Positions 17,920 to 25,932 are shown, counted from the stretch's first letter. The stretch is 64,000 bases of DNA from DATHWB01 sp040880725 (GCA_040880725.1 JBBDHV010000031.1:45040-109039), one strand, 5' to 3'. Notes: a model not told the origin generated them from the sequence alone. Program-made: numbers and translations.

Positions 17920-19152
17920 GTGCGCCTCACCCGTTGCCTTCTCGTTGTGCTCGCGCTGTTCGGAGTCGCCATTCCGGCGCTCGCGCAGAGCGAACAGCAG
18001 ATCGTGGAGTTCGTCGACCTGTCCGGGATCTTGGACGATCGCATGATGGAGTTCGCGATCAGCTCGATCGAGGACGCCGCCGCTCGAGGGGACACCGAAG
18101 TCGTTGTCCTGCAGCTCGACAGCCCTGGCGTGGTCGGATCCTCCGAGACGCTCTCTGATCTCGTCGAGTTGGTGGCTTCTCCGCCGCTTCCCGTCGTGAC
18201 GTGGATCGGTCCTGCCCCGGCGGAGGCATTCGGCGGTGCCGGCGTCGTCGCGTTGAGCGCCGAGCTACGGCTGGCCGCGCCGGGATCCGATGTGGGACTG
18301 CTCGATCCTGCCATCGCAGGCGGCCCACGGTCGGCGTCAGCTGACGGCCTGTTCACTCAGGTGCTGGATACCCAAGACGTCAGTGAGTTCGAAGTCTCGG
18401 TGGACACGGCCGCTCCTCGGCAGGTGGCCCAGCTCCTCGATGGGCGGACCGTTCGTGACGCCAATGGCGAGCAGGTGCTCTCCACGCTCGTGGCGATCGA
18501 GGACGGCACCACCGTGGCGACGATCATCCGCAGCCCCGGGTGGTGGGACGGTTTCCTACGCCTTGCGTCGACTCCGGAGGCCGCCTTCTTTCTGCTGGTG
18601 GCGGGTCTCACCGTTGCCGCCTTCGAGTTCTACGCCATCGGACCCGGGATCGCCGCCGGGGTCGCCGCGGTCTGCTTGTTTCTTGCCTCCTACGGCATCG
18701 CCGTGCTGCCCGTTCGTTGGTGGGCGGTGGGTTTGACGGTGGCGTCCGCCTGGCTGCTGGCAGTTTCATATCAGCGCGGGAGCATTCTCGGCCTGAACAT
18801 CGTGGGACTCGTCGGGTTGAGCATCGCCGGCTTCTCCTTCACCGACGCAGCTCCGCAGTTCTCCCCCGGGATCGGTGGGGTCCTTCTCACGATTGCGTCG
18901 GCAGCGTTCTTCTTCCTGCTGGCCATGCCGACGGTGGCGCGCAGTCGCTTCTCCACTCAGACGATTGGACGCGATCATCTCGTCGGGAGAACCGGTACGG
19001 CCGTTTCCGACTTCGGCCCCGACGGTCTTGTCGAGGTCGACGGCGCTCGCTGGCGAGCCAGTGCGCATCGTGAGGCTGGGATCCGCGTTGATGACCTGGT
19101 GGTGGTCACCGCCGTCGAAGGCTGGTACTTGGAGGTCTCACCCCCCGAGTGA
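17920..19152 (+). CDS. NfeD-family membrane protein with degenerate ClpP-class protease domain
   Basis: 410 residues: a signal peptide (about 1-22, ending PALAQ), an extracytoplasmic ClpP/SppA-like domain (about 27-180), four to five transmembrane helices (about 220-345) and a C-terminal OB-fold NfeD domain (GRTGTAVSDFGPDGLVEVDGARW). Active family members cleave membrane proteins such as stomatins with a Ser/Lys dyad in a SAG motif. Here the equivalent stretch reads AEAFGGAGVVALS (about 101-113), with Gly where Ser is expected, and the downstream Lys region is replaced. The protease is therefore probably inactive and the protein may act as a membrane scaffold. The start is a GTG preceded by a leaderless-type box. 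Confidence 0.8.
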   Translation: MRLTRCLLVVLALFGVAIPALAQSEQQIVEFVDLSGILDDRMMEFAISSIEDAAARGDTEVVVLQLDSPGVVGSSETLSDLVELVASPPLPVVTWIGPAPAEAFGGAGVVALSAELRLAAPGSDVGLLDPAIAGGPRSASADGLFTQVLDTQDVSEFEVSVDTAAPRQVAQLLDGRTVRDANGEQVLSTLVAIEDGTTVATIIRSPGWWDGFLRLASTPEAAFFLLVAGLTVAAFEFYAIGPGIAAGVAAVCLFLASYGIAVLPVRWWAVGLTVASAWLLAVSYQRGSILGLNIVGLVGLSIAGFSFTDAAPQFSPGIGGVLLTIASAAFFFLLAMPTVARSRFSTQTIGRDHLVGRTGTAVSDFGPDGLVEVDGARWRASAHREAGIRVDDLVVVTAVEGWYLEVSPPE

Positions 19153-19252
19153 GAGCGCGAAAAAACCTCGCGGGTCTTCCAGAATTTCCCTGGTGAATAG
19201 TGGAAGTTCTTCCTAGGTTTCGGGTCGATCCCGGAGGCTACGAGGAGGTTTT

Positions 19253-19507
19253 GTGAAGACTGACGAGTGGCAGGAGCATGCCCTGTGCCGCGGCCATCAC
19301 GCCCAACTGTTCTTTCCACCGAGCACGTTCGAACGCAAGGACGATCGTGAAAGGCGAGAAACTCGTGCAAAGGCGATCTGCAACGTGTGCCCGAGTCAAG
19401 GTCCGTGCAGCGAGTACGCCGTCACCATTCGAGAACCCTTTGGCATCTGGGGCGGGATGACCGAAGCAGATCGAAAAGCCCTCGTCGGCGGCGCCGCAGC
19501 CCGCTGA
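19253..19507 (+). CDS. WhiB-family iron-sulfur transcriptional regulator
   Basis: 84 residues with the four cluster-binding cysteines C12, C43, C46 and C52 (CxxC between the middle pair), followed by the diagnostic turn FGIWGGMTE and a short basic tail. WhiB proteins bind a redox-sensitive [4Fe-4S] cluster and usually act with the principal sigma factor. The GTG start has a strong GAGGAGG ribosome-binding site four bases upstream. The 100-bp intergenic region before it contains an imperfect palindrome, GGAAG-TT-CTTCC at 19202-19213, a possible operator. It is monocistronic, with a hairpin downstream. The subgroup (WhiB1/2/3 and so on) cannot be fixed by eye. Confidence 0.93.
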   Translation: MKTDEWQEHALCRGHHAQLFFPPSTFERKDDRERRETRAKAICNVCPSQGPCSEYAVTIREPFGIWGGMTEADRKALVGGAAAR

Positions 19508-19528
19508 CATCCCCCACTTCCCGACGCA

Positions 19529-19551
19529 CGCCGGACCCCAGCGGTCCGGCG
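19529..19551. terminator. Hairpin between convergent whiB-like gene and selB
   Basis: A perfect 9-bp GC-rich stem (CGCCGGACC / GGTCCGGCG) with a 5-base loop lies between the two convergent genes. No T-run follows on either strand. It could act bidirectionally, as in other high-GC genomes, but this is inference. Confidence 0.5.
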
Positions 19552-19672
19552 TCTGCGCGTTCACACCTCACCTGTGCGGCGAGCATTCTTCTGTCGGACC
19601 GAGTGCCCTGCCCGGCGTCTGCGCGTCTGCCCTCATCGTGCCCGACGAGCATCACCTTGGCGGACAGTGTGG
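19546..19672. repeat. Imperfect 66-bp tandem repeat downstream of selB
   Basis: The 15-mer CCGGCGTCTGCGCGT occurs at 19546 and again at 19612. Each copy is followed by a diverged block ending in CGAGCAT plus about 15 bases to GCGGAC or TCGGAC. The second copy runs into the selB 3' end. No function visible. Confidence 0.45.
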
Positions 19673-21399
19673 CCGGCTCTGTCCGACCACTCGAGAAACG
19701 GCACCGCGTATTTGCGGGACAAGCCTGACTGGTCCCGGAACTCCGAGACGGTGAATGGCTTCTCGAACGACCGGACGACCGTGAGCAGTTCGTCGACGTG
19801 CTGAGGAAGGAACACGAAATCGCCCGAGATGCGCACGAGTTCCCCGCCGCGGACCAGCGCATGGATCAACTCGGGGTCAAGGCCGAGTTCGTCGGTTCGA
19901 GGTGCGCCGGCCGGCCCCGTGTCGACGAGGCGGGCGCGGGTGCGTTCCCAGGCATCGTCCTGGTCGGGGGTGCGGTCCCCCGTGAATGTCACGGCACGCA
20001 CCGTGGCACCGTCGAACTCGGCTCGTTCGTCGCGATCGACGAGCAGGGCGAGTGTGTCGAGATCGATGCCGAGGCGGGAGGCAGCTTCGGCTGTTCCGAG
20101 ACCTGAGCGCAGCGGATGGTCGCGGTGGTAGGACTCGATGAGATCGAAGAGGACGTTCGCCAGGTGCTCAACCGCCGGCTTCGTCATCGCCAGATCCCCC
20201 GCCACGATGGCATCGGGTGGTCTTCCGCCGCCGCTGTCGGCAGCCAGCGCGCTCAGCGACGACCGGGAGCGGGCCTCGAGCAGCGCTGTTGCCCGGGTGT
20301 TCGGGTCTGCGTCGAGCGCACCCAATAGCTGCGGGAGGTGGGGTCGGATGCGCCGGGGGCGTCCCGGCGCCGGATCGAGCACGCGACCTCCGCCCACCAC
20401 CAGGCGACGTCCCGTGTCCCGGAGGATGAACCGGTCACCCATCGTCAGCGGCAGGCTCGTCGGCAGGTCGAGTACAGCCACCCCGTCGTCGACGGCACGG
20501 AGACGGACCGGCCACGCCCCGCTTCCGGTGTGCAGGTGATATGCCCCCCGGTCGGGAATCTCCTCGACATACCGTGCCGGTCGGATGGTCGCGACCACCC
20601 GGTCGGTGGTCCGCCACTCTCCGGGGCGTCCCAGCATCGAACCGCGCTCCAGGTCATCAGGGGCAACGCCGCCGAGGTTGAGGGCGACTCGGCGGTGTGG
20701 TTCCACGCGGTCGAGGGTCGTTTCGTGGCTCTGGATTCCACGCACCCTGGTGTCGGCCTCACCGGGAAAGACTCGCAGTCGGTCATCGACGGCGACGCCC
20801 CCGCCCAACAACGTCCCCGTGACGATCGTTCCTGCACCCACCGCCGAGAACACCCGGTCGATCCACATCCTGGGGCGGTCGGCGGACGGCAGTGCGAGTG
20901 ACTGGAGTGTCACGATCAGCGCCGCTCGGAGGGCATCAAGTCCCTCACCGGAGATGGCCGACACCCCGACGATCGGTGCGTGCGCGAGCGAGGTTGCCTG
21001 CAGGTGCTCCTCGATCTCCAGGGTGGCGAGCTCGACGAGATCGGAGTCGACTCGATCCACCTTGGTCAACGCGACCACCGCCCGGCCCACGTCGAGCAGA
21101 TCGAGCACTGCGAGGTGCTCTTCGGATTGCGGCATCCATCCCTCGTCCGCGGCCACGACGAGCAGGGCCACATCGATCGCCTCGATGCCCGCGAGCATGT
21201 TCTTCGAATACCGCTCGTGTCCCGGCACGTCGACGAACGAGACATCGACCCCGCCCAGGCTGGTCCAGGCGAATCCGAGATCGATCGTGAGCCCTCGATC
21301 CTTCTCTTCTTTCCAGCGGTCCGGATCTCGTCCGCTCAGTGCGAGAGTGAGCGTGGATTTTCCGTGATCGACGTGGCCCGCGGTGCCTACGACCGGCAT
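19633..21399 (-). CDS. selB: Selenocysteine-specific translation elongation factor
   Basis: SelB carries Sec-tRNA(Sec) to UGA codons marked by a SECIS element. The 588 residues start MPVVGTAGHVDHGKSTL (G1), with DVPGHERY (G3) and TKVDRVD (G4) in the GTPase domain. EF-Tu-like domains 2 and 3 follow, then C-terminal winged helices ending FTVSEFRDQSGLSRKYAVPFLEW, which bind the SECIS RNA. The ATG lies inside the 3' end of selA (13-base overlap), so translation is coupled. An upstream in-frame extension is antisense-free but overlaps selA and was not used. No selD or tRNA-Sec is visible in the window. Confidence 0.94.
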   Translation of the reverse strand: MPVVGTAGHVDHGKSTLTLALSGRDPDRWKEEKDRGLTIDLGFAWTSLGGVDVSFVDVPGHERYSKNMLAGIEAIDVALLVVAADEGWMPQSEEHLAVLDLLDVGRAVVALTKVDRVDSDLVELATLEIEEHLQATSLAHAPIVGVSAISGEGLDALRAALIVTLQSLALPSADRPRMWIDRVFSAVGAGTIVTGTLLGGGVAVDDRLRVFPGEADTRVRGIQSHETTLDRVEPHRRVALNLGGVAPDDLERGSMLGRPGEWRTTDRVVATIRPARYVEEIPDRGAYHLHTGSGAWPVRLRAVDDGVAVLDLPTSLPLTMGDRFILRDTGRRLVVGGGRVLDPAPGRPRRIRPHLPQLLGALDADPNTRATALLEARSRSSLSALAADSGGGRPPDAIVAGDLAMTKPAVEHLANVLFDLIESYHRDHPLRSGLGTAEAASRLGIDLDTLALLVDRDERAEFDGATVRAVTFTGDRTPDQDDAWERTRARLVDTGPAGAPRTDELGLDPELIHALVRGGELVRISGDFVFLPQHVDELLTVVRSFEKPFTVSEFRDQSGLSRKYAVPFLEWSDRAGHTVRQGDARRAR

Positions 21400-22712
21400 G
21401 ACTCTCGTAGGAGCTCTGCGACGATCTGGTCGTCGTCCGGTCGCACCGTCCTGAGGTCGACGATGAGATCCCCGGCATCTCGGCGGGCAACCACGGGAGG
21501 ATCGGCCCGCAGCCACGAGATGAAGTCGGTCTCACCACGACCGGCCACTCGAATCACCGGGCCCCGAATGCGAGAACCAGGCACGCTTCCGGCCCCGATC
21601 GTTGACGCGCCTTCGATGATGGAAGCTCCTTCCAGCGACCCCACGACCACTTCGGACCGAGCGGACAGGGCCTCTGCCGACATCGTCGCCATGCTCCAGA
21701 GCGGAAGTTCGGCCGCTCGTCGGTCGGCGTAGGCCTCGAGCGTTGCCTCGAGCGCCGCGAGGCCGGAACCGTCCATCCGCAGGGCCCGCGTCACGGGGTG
21801 TCGCCTGAGCCCGGCGACCAAATCGCCGTCGCCCACGATGATGCCTGCTTGCGGTCCGCCGAGGAGCTTGTCGCCGGAGAACATCACGAGGTCCGCCCCC
21901 GCTTCGAGGGACTGGACGATTCCCGGCTCGCCCGCCAACCAGGCGGGCGTCGGACCCGGGAGCCATGGCGTGCGCTCGTCGAGAAGGCCGCTGCCGGCAT
22001 CGAAGACGGCGGGGACAGCGTGGCTGTGGGCGAGTTCGATCACCGACGCCAGGTCGGCTTCCTCGGCGAACCCTTCGATCCGATAGTTGGACGGATGGAC
22101 TTTGAGGAGGAGCGCCGTCGTGTCGTCGATGGCCTCGCGGTAGTCGTCGATCCTGGTGCGGTTCGTCGTTCCCACCTCGACGAGCCGAGTCCCGGTGGAT
22201 GCCATCAGATCAGGCAATCGATACGAACCCCCGATCTCGATGAGCTCACCTCTCGAGACAGGGACGCTCCTCCCGGAGGCCATCGCCATCAGGCTGAGGA
22301 AGAGGGCGGCGGCGTTGTTGTTCACGACCAACGCGTCGTCCGCACCCGTCAATGCACACAGCAGCGAGATGACGTACGACATCCGGCCCCCACGTGACCC
22401 GTCCTCCAAGTCGAGCTCGAGGTTCGTGTAGCGCGAGGCAGCATCGGCTGCGCGCTGGGAGATCGTTTCATCGAGCGGTGCTCGTCCGAGGTTGGTGTGG
22501 AGGATCACCCCCGTGGCGTTGATGACGGGTCGCTGCCTGCTCGCAGTGAGGTGCGCGCCGAGGCGCTGGGTCTCGGCGACCGGATCGACCGTGGGGTCGC
22601 GGCGGGAGTGTTCGACCGCCGCCCGGGCGATCGACACCCGAAGCCCGGCGGGGAGCACCACAGGCAACAGACGACTCAGTGCATCGATGCTCGGGGGGTG
22701 AGGGGCCGTCAC
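21387..22712 (-). CDS. selA: L-seryl-tRNA(Sec) selenium transferase
   Basis: SelA is a PLP enzyme that converts seryl-tRNA(Sec) to selenocysteyl-tRNA(Sec) using selenophosphate. The 441-residue protein shows RPVINATGVILHTNLGRAPL near residue 70, NNNAA in the PLP-phosphate region, VDAGSG-like FDAGSGLLDE, and the PLP lysine in MFSGDKLLGGPQAGIIVG. The length is near that of bacterial SelA. The start is a GTG at 22712 with no ribosome-binding site but a TAGGCT box eight bases upstream. The frame extends upstream to 22886, but that part runs through the divergent fxsA and has no SelA similarity. Confidence 0.95.
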   Translation of the reverse strand: MTAPHPPSIDALSRLLPVVLPAGLRVSIARAAVEHSRRDPTVDPVAETQRLGAHLTASRQRPVINATGVILHTNLGRAPLDETISQRAADAASRYTNLELDLEDGSRGGRMSYVISLLCALTGADDALVVNNNAAALFLSLMAMASGRSVPVSRGELIEIGGSYRLPDLMASTGTRLVEVGTTNRTRIDDYREAIDDTTALLLKVHPSNYRIEGFAEEADLASVIELAHSHAVPAVFDAGSGLLDERTPWLPGPTPAWLAGEPGIVQSLEAGADLVMFSGDKLLGGPQAGIIVGDGDLVAGLRRHPVTRALRMDGSGLAALEATLEAYADRRAAELPLWSMATMSAEALSARSEVVVGSLEGASIIEGASTIGAGSVPGSRIRGPVIRVAGRGETDFISWLRADPPVVARRDAGDLIVDLRTVRPDDDQIVAELLRESCRS

Positions 22713-22720
22713 AGTCTGCG

Positions 22721-22726
22721 AGCCTA
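22721..22726 (-). promoter_or_regulatory. Probable leaderless -10 box for selA
   Basis: On the minus strand TAGGCT lies eight bases before the selA GTG. It is preceded by GACACCGAA, the mirror image of the sequence before the divergent fxsA box. Confidence 0.45.
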
Positions 22727-22728
22727 TT

Positions 22729-22760
22729 CGGTGTCGCCGTTTCCGTCCGGACGGACACCG
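22729..22760. promoter_or_regulatory. Symmetric inverted repeat between selA and fxsA promoters
   Basis: CGGTGTC (22729-22735) and GACACCG (22754-22760) form an inverted repeat whose arms each sit two bases from one of the two divergent -10 boxes. Inside lies a 12-bp palindrome, CCGTCCGGACGG (22743-22754). It could be a shared operator or a shared upstream promoter element. Function inferred from geometry alone. Confidence 0.4.
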
Positions 22761-22762
22761 CC

Positions 22763-22768
22763 TAACGT
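22763..22768 (+). promoter_or_regulatory. Probable leaderless -10 box for fxsA
   Basis: TAACGT lies eight bases before the GTG start at 22777, with no ribosome-binding site between them. Confidence 0.45.
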
Positions 22769-22776
22769 CCGTTGTC

Positions 22777-23136
22777 GTGATCCGCCTGCTCCTGTTCGTC
22801 GCTGTGCCGGTGCTCGAGCTCGTGCTGCTCGGGCTCGTCGGTGACGCCATCGGCTTCGGGTGGACCGCGCTCATCGTCGTGATCACCGGACTCGTCGGTG
22901 CGCGGCTCGTCGCCCGGCAGGGCCGCGTCGTCTGGCGCGAGATCGTTGCCCGGCTGCAGGCCGGTCAGGTTCCCAGCGTCGAACTCGCCCACGGCGCCAT
23001 GCTGCTCGTCGGCGGTGCGCTGCTCATCACCCCGGGCATCCTCACGGACGTCTTCGGACTCAGCCTGATGGTCCCGTGGTTCCGGGAGCTCATACGGGTG
23101 CGGTTCTTCAACACGATGCGGATCTTCGTTCTGTGA
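22777..23136 (+). CDS. fxsA: FxsA family membrane protein
   Basis: 119 residues. The N-terminal helices (RLLLFVAVPVLELVLLGLVG and WTALIVVITGLVGARLV) and the pattern GAMLLVGGALLITPGILTDVFGLSLMVPWFR are diagnostic of FxsA. In E. coli FxsA overexpression relieves exclusion of phage T7 by the F plasmid; its cellular role is otherwise unclear. The last base triplet overlaps the next start as GTGA, so it leads a three-gene operon with the NUDIX and MBL proteins. Confidence 0.9.
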   Translation: MIRLLLFVAVPVLELVLLGLVGDAIGFGWTALIVVITGLVGARLVARQGRVVWREIVARLQAGQVPSVELAHGAMLLVGGALLITPGILTDVFGLSLMVPWFRELIRVRFFNTMRIFVL

Positions 23137-23792
23137 CGGCGGTTCGGTCGGCAGCCACCCTGCTCGTGCTGCGCGACGGCGCCGATGGGATCGAGGTGGT
23201 GATGGGAAAGCGGCCGCCCGGAGGGCCGTTCGGTGATGTGTGGGTCTTTCCTGGCGGCGCCGTCGATCCCGAAGATCTGACGGCGGCACCGGACGCCGAG
23301 ACCGCCTGGCGCCTCGCGGCGCTGCGGGAGACATGGGAGGAGGTCGGTCTCGGGATCACCGACCCCGCCGGCGCCGAGGTCCCGCAAGGTGCTGGATCGG
23401 TCCATTCTCGCCTGGAAGCAACCGGGGCCCGTTTTGCCGTGTCCCGACTGGTGTACCTCTCCAATTGGGTCACGCCTCGCACGGTGTCCAAGCGGTACGA
23501 CACGCGGTTCTTCGTGATCGAGGCCGACGGTGACGTGCGGTCCGGAGACGAGCTGGCTGAGGTGAGATGGCTCGCCGCCGACGACGCCCTGGTGCGTCAC
23601 GAGCGGGGCGAGTTTCCGATGATCTTTCCGACGGTCAGCCATCTTCGCTATGTGCGACGCTTCGCAACGACCGCCGACTTCCTGGCCGAGGCGCGGGAGG
23701 TCGACTTGATTCCCGCAATCGAGCCGCGCTTTTTCGAGCGGGGTGACCGAACCGAGCCCATCGTCGACAACGATCCGAGGTTCGAGGCGTGA
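23133..23792 (+). CDS. NUDIX hydrolase
   Basis: 219 residues starting at a GTG that overlaps the fxsA stop. The NUDIX box is split by a longer loop: FPGGAVDPEDL begins at about residue 46 and LRETWEEVGL supplies the REXXEEXG metal-binding helix. Proteins of this size with a C-terminal helical extension (LRYVRRFATTADFL) resemble the NUDT7/NUDT19-like group that cleaves CoA or acyl-CoA diphosphates. That substrate is an inference. Its stop overlaps the MBL gene. Confidence 0.85.
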   Translation: MTAVRSAATLLVLRDGADGIEVVMGKRPPGGPFGDVWVFPGGAVDPEDLTAAPDAETAWRLAALRETWEEVGLGITDPAGAEVPQGAGSVHSRLEATGARFAVSRLVYLSNWVTPRTVSKRYDTRFFVIEADGDVRSGDELAEVRWLAADDALVRHERGEFPMIFPTVSHLRYVRRFATTADFLAEAREVDLIPAIEPRFFERGDRTEPIVDNDPRFEA

Positions 23793-24547
23793 AGATCCAA
23801 CGGGTGCTCGCCCCCAACCCGGGTCCGTTCACCGGCCCGGGAACGAACACGTGGGTGGTGGGGGATGACCGCGAGGTGGTGGTCATCGATCCCGGTCCGG
23901 TCGAGAGTTCGCATGCCGATGCCATCGAAGGGGTCATCGGCTCGAGAGTCGTCCAAGCCGTCATCGTCACTCACACCCACCCCGATCATGCACCGCTTGC
24001 CAATCCCCTGGCACGGACGGTCTCCAGTCCCGCCCTGGGTCATGGACCGGGGCCTGACTTCGTGCCAGACGGGTTGCTGGTGGACGGCTCGGTGGTCGAG
24101 TTCGCCGGAGGGAGCCTGAGGGTCCTCTACACGCCGGGACACGCCGACGATCACCTCTGCTTCCAGATGGACAGGATGCTCTTCACTGGCGACCACATCA
24201 TGGGAGGTTCATCGGTGATGGTCGACGACCTGAGCCGGTACATGATTTCGCTCGAACGACTTCGTACCGAGAACTGGGAACGGATGTATCCGGGTCACGG
24301 TCCCGAGATCGAAGACCCTGGCACGGTCATCGACTGGTACATCGCTCATCGCCTGCAGCGCGAACGCGAGATCCTCGATGCAGTCACCGAGGGGTCGCAT
24401 TCGATCGATGAGATCGTGGCCGTCGTGTACGCAGAAGTCGACGTCGAACTGCATCCCCTGGCGGCGCGGAATGTAGCGACCCACCTGCGGAAGTTGGCAG
24501 CCGATGGCAGGGTGCGATTCGACGGCACCCTCGCCGAACCTGTCTGA
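23789..24547 (+). CDS. MBL-fold metallo-hydrolase, LACTB2-like
   Basis: 252 residues. The metal-binding motif THTHPDHAPL (about 67-76) is followed by a zinc-ligand His in TPGHADDH, Asp in LFTGDHIMGG and the last His in YPGHGPEI. The C-terminal 70 residues (IDEIVAVVYAEVD to HLRKLAADGRVRF) form a winged-helix-like extension, as in LACTB2, an endoribonuclease-type member. Hydrolysis of RNA or of a thioester are both possible. The GTG start overlaps the NUDIX stop, which closes the three-gene unit. Confidence 0.88.
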   Translation: MKIQRVLAPNPGPFTGPGTNTWVVGDDREVVVIDPGPVESSHADAIEGVIGSRVVQAVIVTHTHPDHAPLANPLARTVSSPALGHGPGPDFVPDGLLVDGSVVEFAGGSLRVLYTPGHADDHLCFQMDRMLFTGDHIMGGSSVMVDDLSRYMISLERLRTENWERMYPGHGPEIEDPGTVIDWYIAHRLQREREILDAVTEGSHSIDEIVAVVYAEVDVELHPLAARNVATHLRKLAADGRVRFDGTLAEPV

Positions 24548-24575
24548 CGGCCCTGGCCGAACGGCACCCGGTCCG

Positions 24576-24581
24576 TACACT
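24576..24581 (+). promoter_or_regulatory. Probable leaderless -10 box for the M23 peptidase
   Basis: TACACT lies six bases before the GTG at 24588; no ribosome-binding site is present. Confidence 0.5.
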
Positions 24582-24587
24582 CGCGAC

Positions 24588-25820
24588 GTGACACGGTCCC
24601 GCCCTCGCCCCACCACCAGCCATAACGCGCGTCGCGCAGCGGGCGTGTCTGTCGTGTTGGTGCTGGCGTTGCTGGTCGGATCCGTTGCCGCGGCCGACAC
24701 CGCCGAGGACATCGCACAGGCCGAAACGGAACTGGCCGAACTCGAATCTCGGGCAGAGACGCTCGCCAGGCGAATCGAAGACGGGCGAGCGCGACACGCG
24801 GAATTGGAAGCTCGCGTCGCAACGCTCACCGACGCCCGGACGCTGATCGAGATCGACTTCGCCTCGGCCCTCGCCGATCTCGAGGACAGCGCGGTTCGCC
24901 TCTACATGGATGTGGCCGCAGGGGAGGGCGTCGCCGCCATGCTCATGTCGAGTGATGAGGTGTATGCCGCCGCCATTCAGTATCTGTCGACGGTCGCCGA
25001 CGACTCCGAGAACGCCCTCAACCGGCTGACGGCGATCGCGAGCGAGTTGGAACGACGCCGAGCAGAGCTGACCATGGCCCTCGACGAGCAAGCCGAGACC
25101 GACTCCGAGCTCGCAGCACTCGCTGCCGAGGTGACCCTCGCACTGGACCAGCAGACCGGTCGTCTCGAACGGCTGGAGGAGTTGCGTGCCCAAGAGCTGT
25201 TCCTCGCCACCTCCACCACCACCACGTCCACCACCACGACGCTCCCTCCGACATCGACGACGTCGACCGCCACGTCGACCACGACCGTCCCTTCCGAGAC
25301 GACCACGGCGAGCACCACCACATCGACTTCCACGACCACGACATCGACTTCCACGACCACGACCACCCTCGCGCCCACGACGACCACCACCGCACCGCCC
25401 ACCAGCGCGCCCTCAGGGGGTGGTGCGTGCCCGGTGACCGGTGCCGTCACTTTTGTGGACTCGTGGGGCGCCCCGCGCTCGGGCGGTCGATCCCATCAGG
25501 GGGTCGACATGATCGCTTCCCGGGGCACGCCTCTCGCCGCCATCTACTCGGGCGTCATCCAGCGCACCTCATCGAGCACCCTCGGTGGAGTCAGCATCTG
25601 GATGGAGAGCAACGCCGGTGACGTCTTCTACTACGCCCACCTCGAAGCCCACGCCGACGGGATCGCACCCGGGGTCGCCGTCAGCGAAGGACAGACGATC
25701 GGCTACAACGGCTCGAGCGGCAACGCCCCGGACTACCTGCCGCACCTCCACTTCGAATACCACCCGGGAGGTGGGGGAGCGGTGAATCCCTACCCGCTCG
25801 TGAAGTCGATCTGCGGTTGA
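24588..25820 (+). CDS. Secreted M23 (LytM-type) peptidase with coiled coil and Thr-rich linker
   Basis: 410 residues. A signal peptide (about 1-37, ending GSVAAA) is followed by a long coiled-coil region (about 40-205), a Thr/Ser-rich linker (about 208-280) and a C-terminal LytM domain. The LytM zinc site is seen as SHQGVDMIA (HxxxD) and LPHLHFEYH (HxH). The architecture resembles EnvC/NlpD-like activators and murein DD-endopeptidases that act in the cell wall. Whether the LytM domain is catalytic or activates amidases is open. The GTG start has a leaderless-type box. Strong hairpins follow the stop. Confidence 0.9.
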   Translation: MTRSRPRPTTSHNARRAAGVSVVLVLALLVGSVAAADTAEDIAQAETELAELESRAETLARRIEDGRARHAELEARVATLTDARTLIEIDFASALADLEDSAVRLYMDVAAGEGVAAMLMSSDEVYAAAIQYLSTVADDSENALNRLTAIASELERRRAELTMALDEQAETDSELAALAAEVTLALDQQTGRLERLEELRAQELFLATSTTTTSTTTTLPPTSTTSTATSTTTVPSETTTASTTTSTSTTTTSTSTTTTTLAPTTTTTAPPTSAPSGGGACPVTGAVTFVDSWGAPRSGGRSHQGVDMIASRGTPLAAIYSGVIQRTSSSTLGGVSIWMESNAGDVFYYAHLEAHADGIAPGVAVSEGQTIGYNGSSGNAPDYLPHLHFEYHPGGGGAVNPYPLVKSICG

Positions 25821-25823
25821 ACA

Positions 25824-25853
25824 CCGTTTGAACGGGGAAAGCCCCCCAAACGG
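25824..25853 (+). other. Hairpin overlapping the following terminator
   Basis: CCGTTTG (25824-25830) pairs with CAAACGG (25847-25853), with an inner GGGG/CCCC stem. Its right arm shares bases 25848-25853 with the left arm of the next hairpin, so the two structures exclude each other. Confidence 0.5.
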
Positions 25854-25901
25854 AAGAGAGAGGGTCCGAAGGGGGAAATCGGGACCCTCTCTCTTTCGTT
25901 T
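25848..25901 (+). terminator. Strong terminator after the M23 peptidase
   Basis: A near-perfect stem of about 20 bp: AAACGGAAGAGAGAGGGTCC pairs with GGACCCTCTCTCTTTCGTTT around a 14-base loop. The right arm is T-rich (CTCTCTTTCGTTT). It is the clearest intrinsic-type terminator in the window. Confidence 0.8.
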
Positions 25902-25932
25902 GACACGGGCGACGAAAACGCCGATCCGTGTC
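25902..25932. other. Third successive hairpin
   Basis: GACACGG (25902-25908) pairs with CCGTGTC (25926-25932), with an inner GGCG/CGCC stem. It directly abuts the terminator. The rest of the gap to 26054 shows no further structure that I can see. Confidence 0.4.

Noticed and set aside
19508..22776. A tRNA-Sec gene beside selAB.
   Set aside because: I looked for a long extra-arm tRNA with a TCA anticodon in the flanking gaps and saw none.
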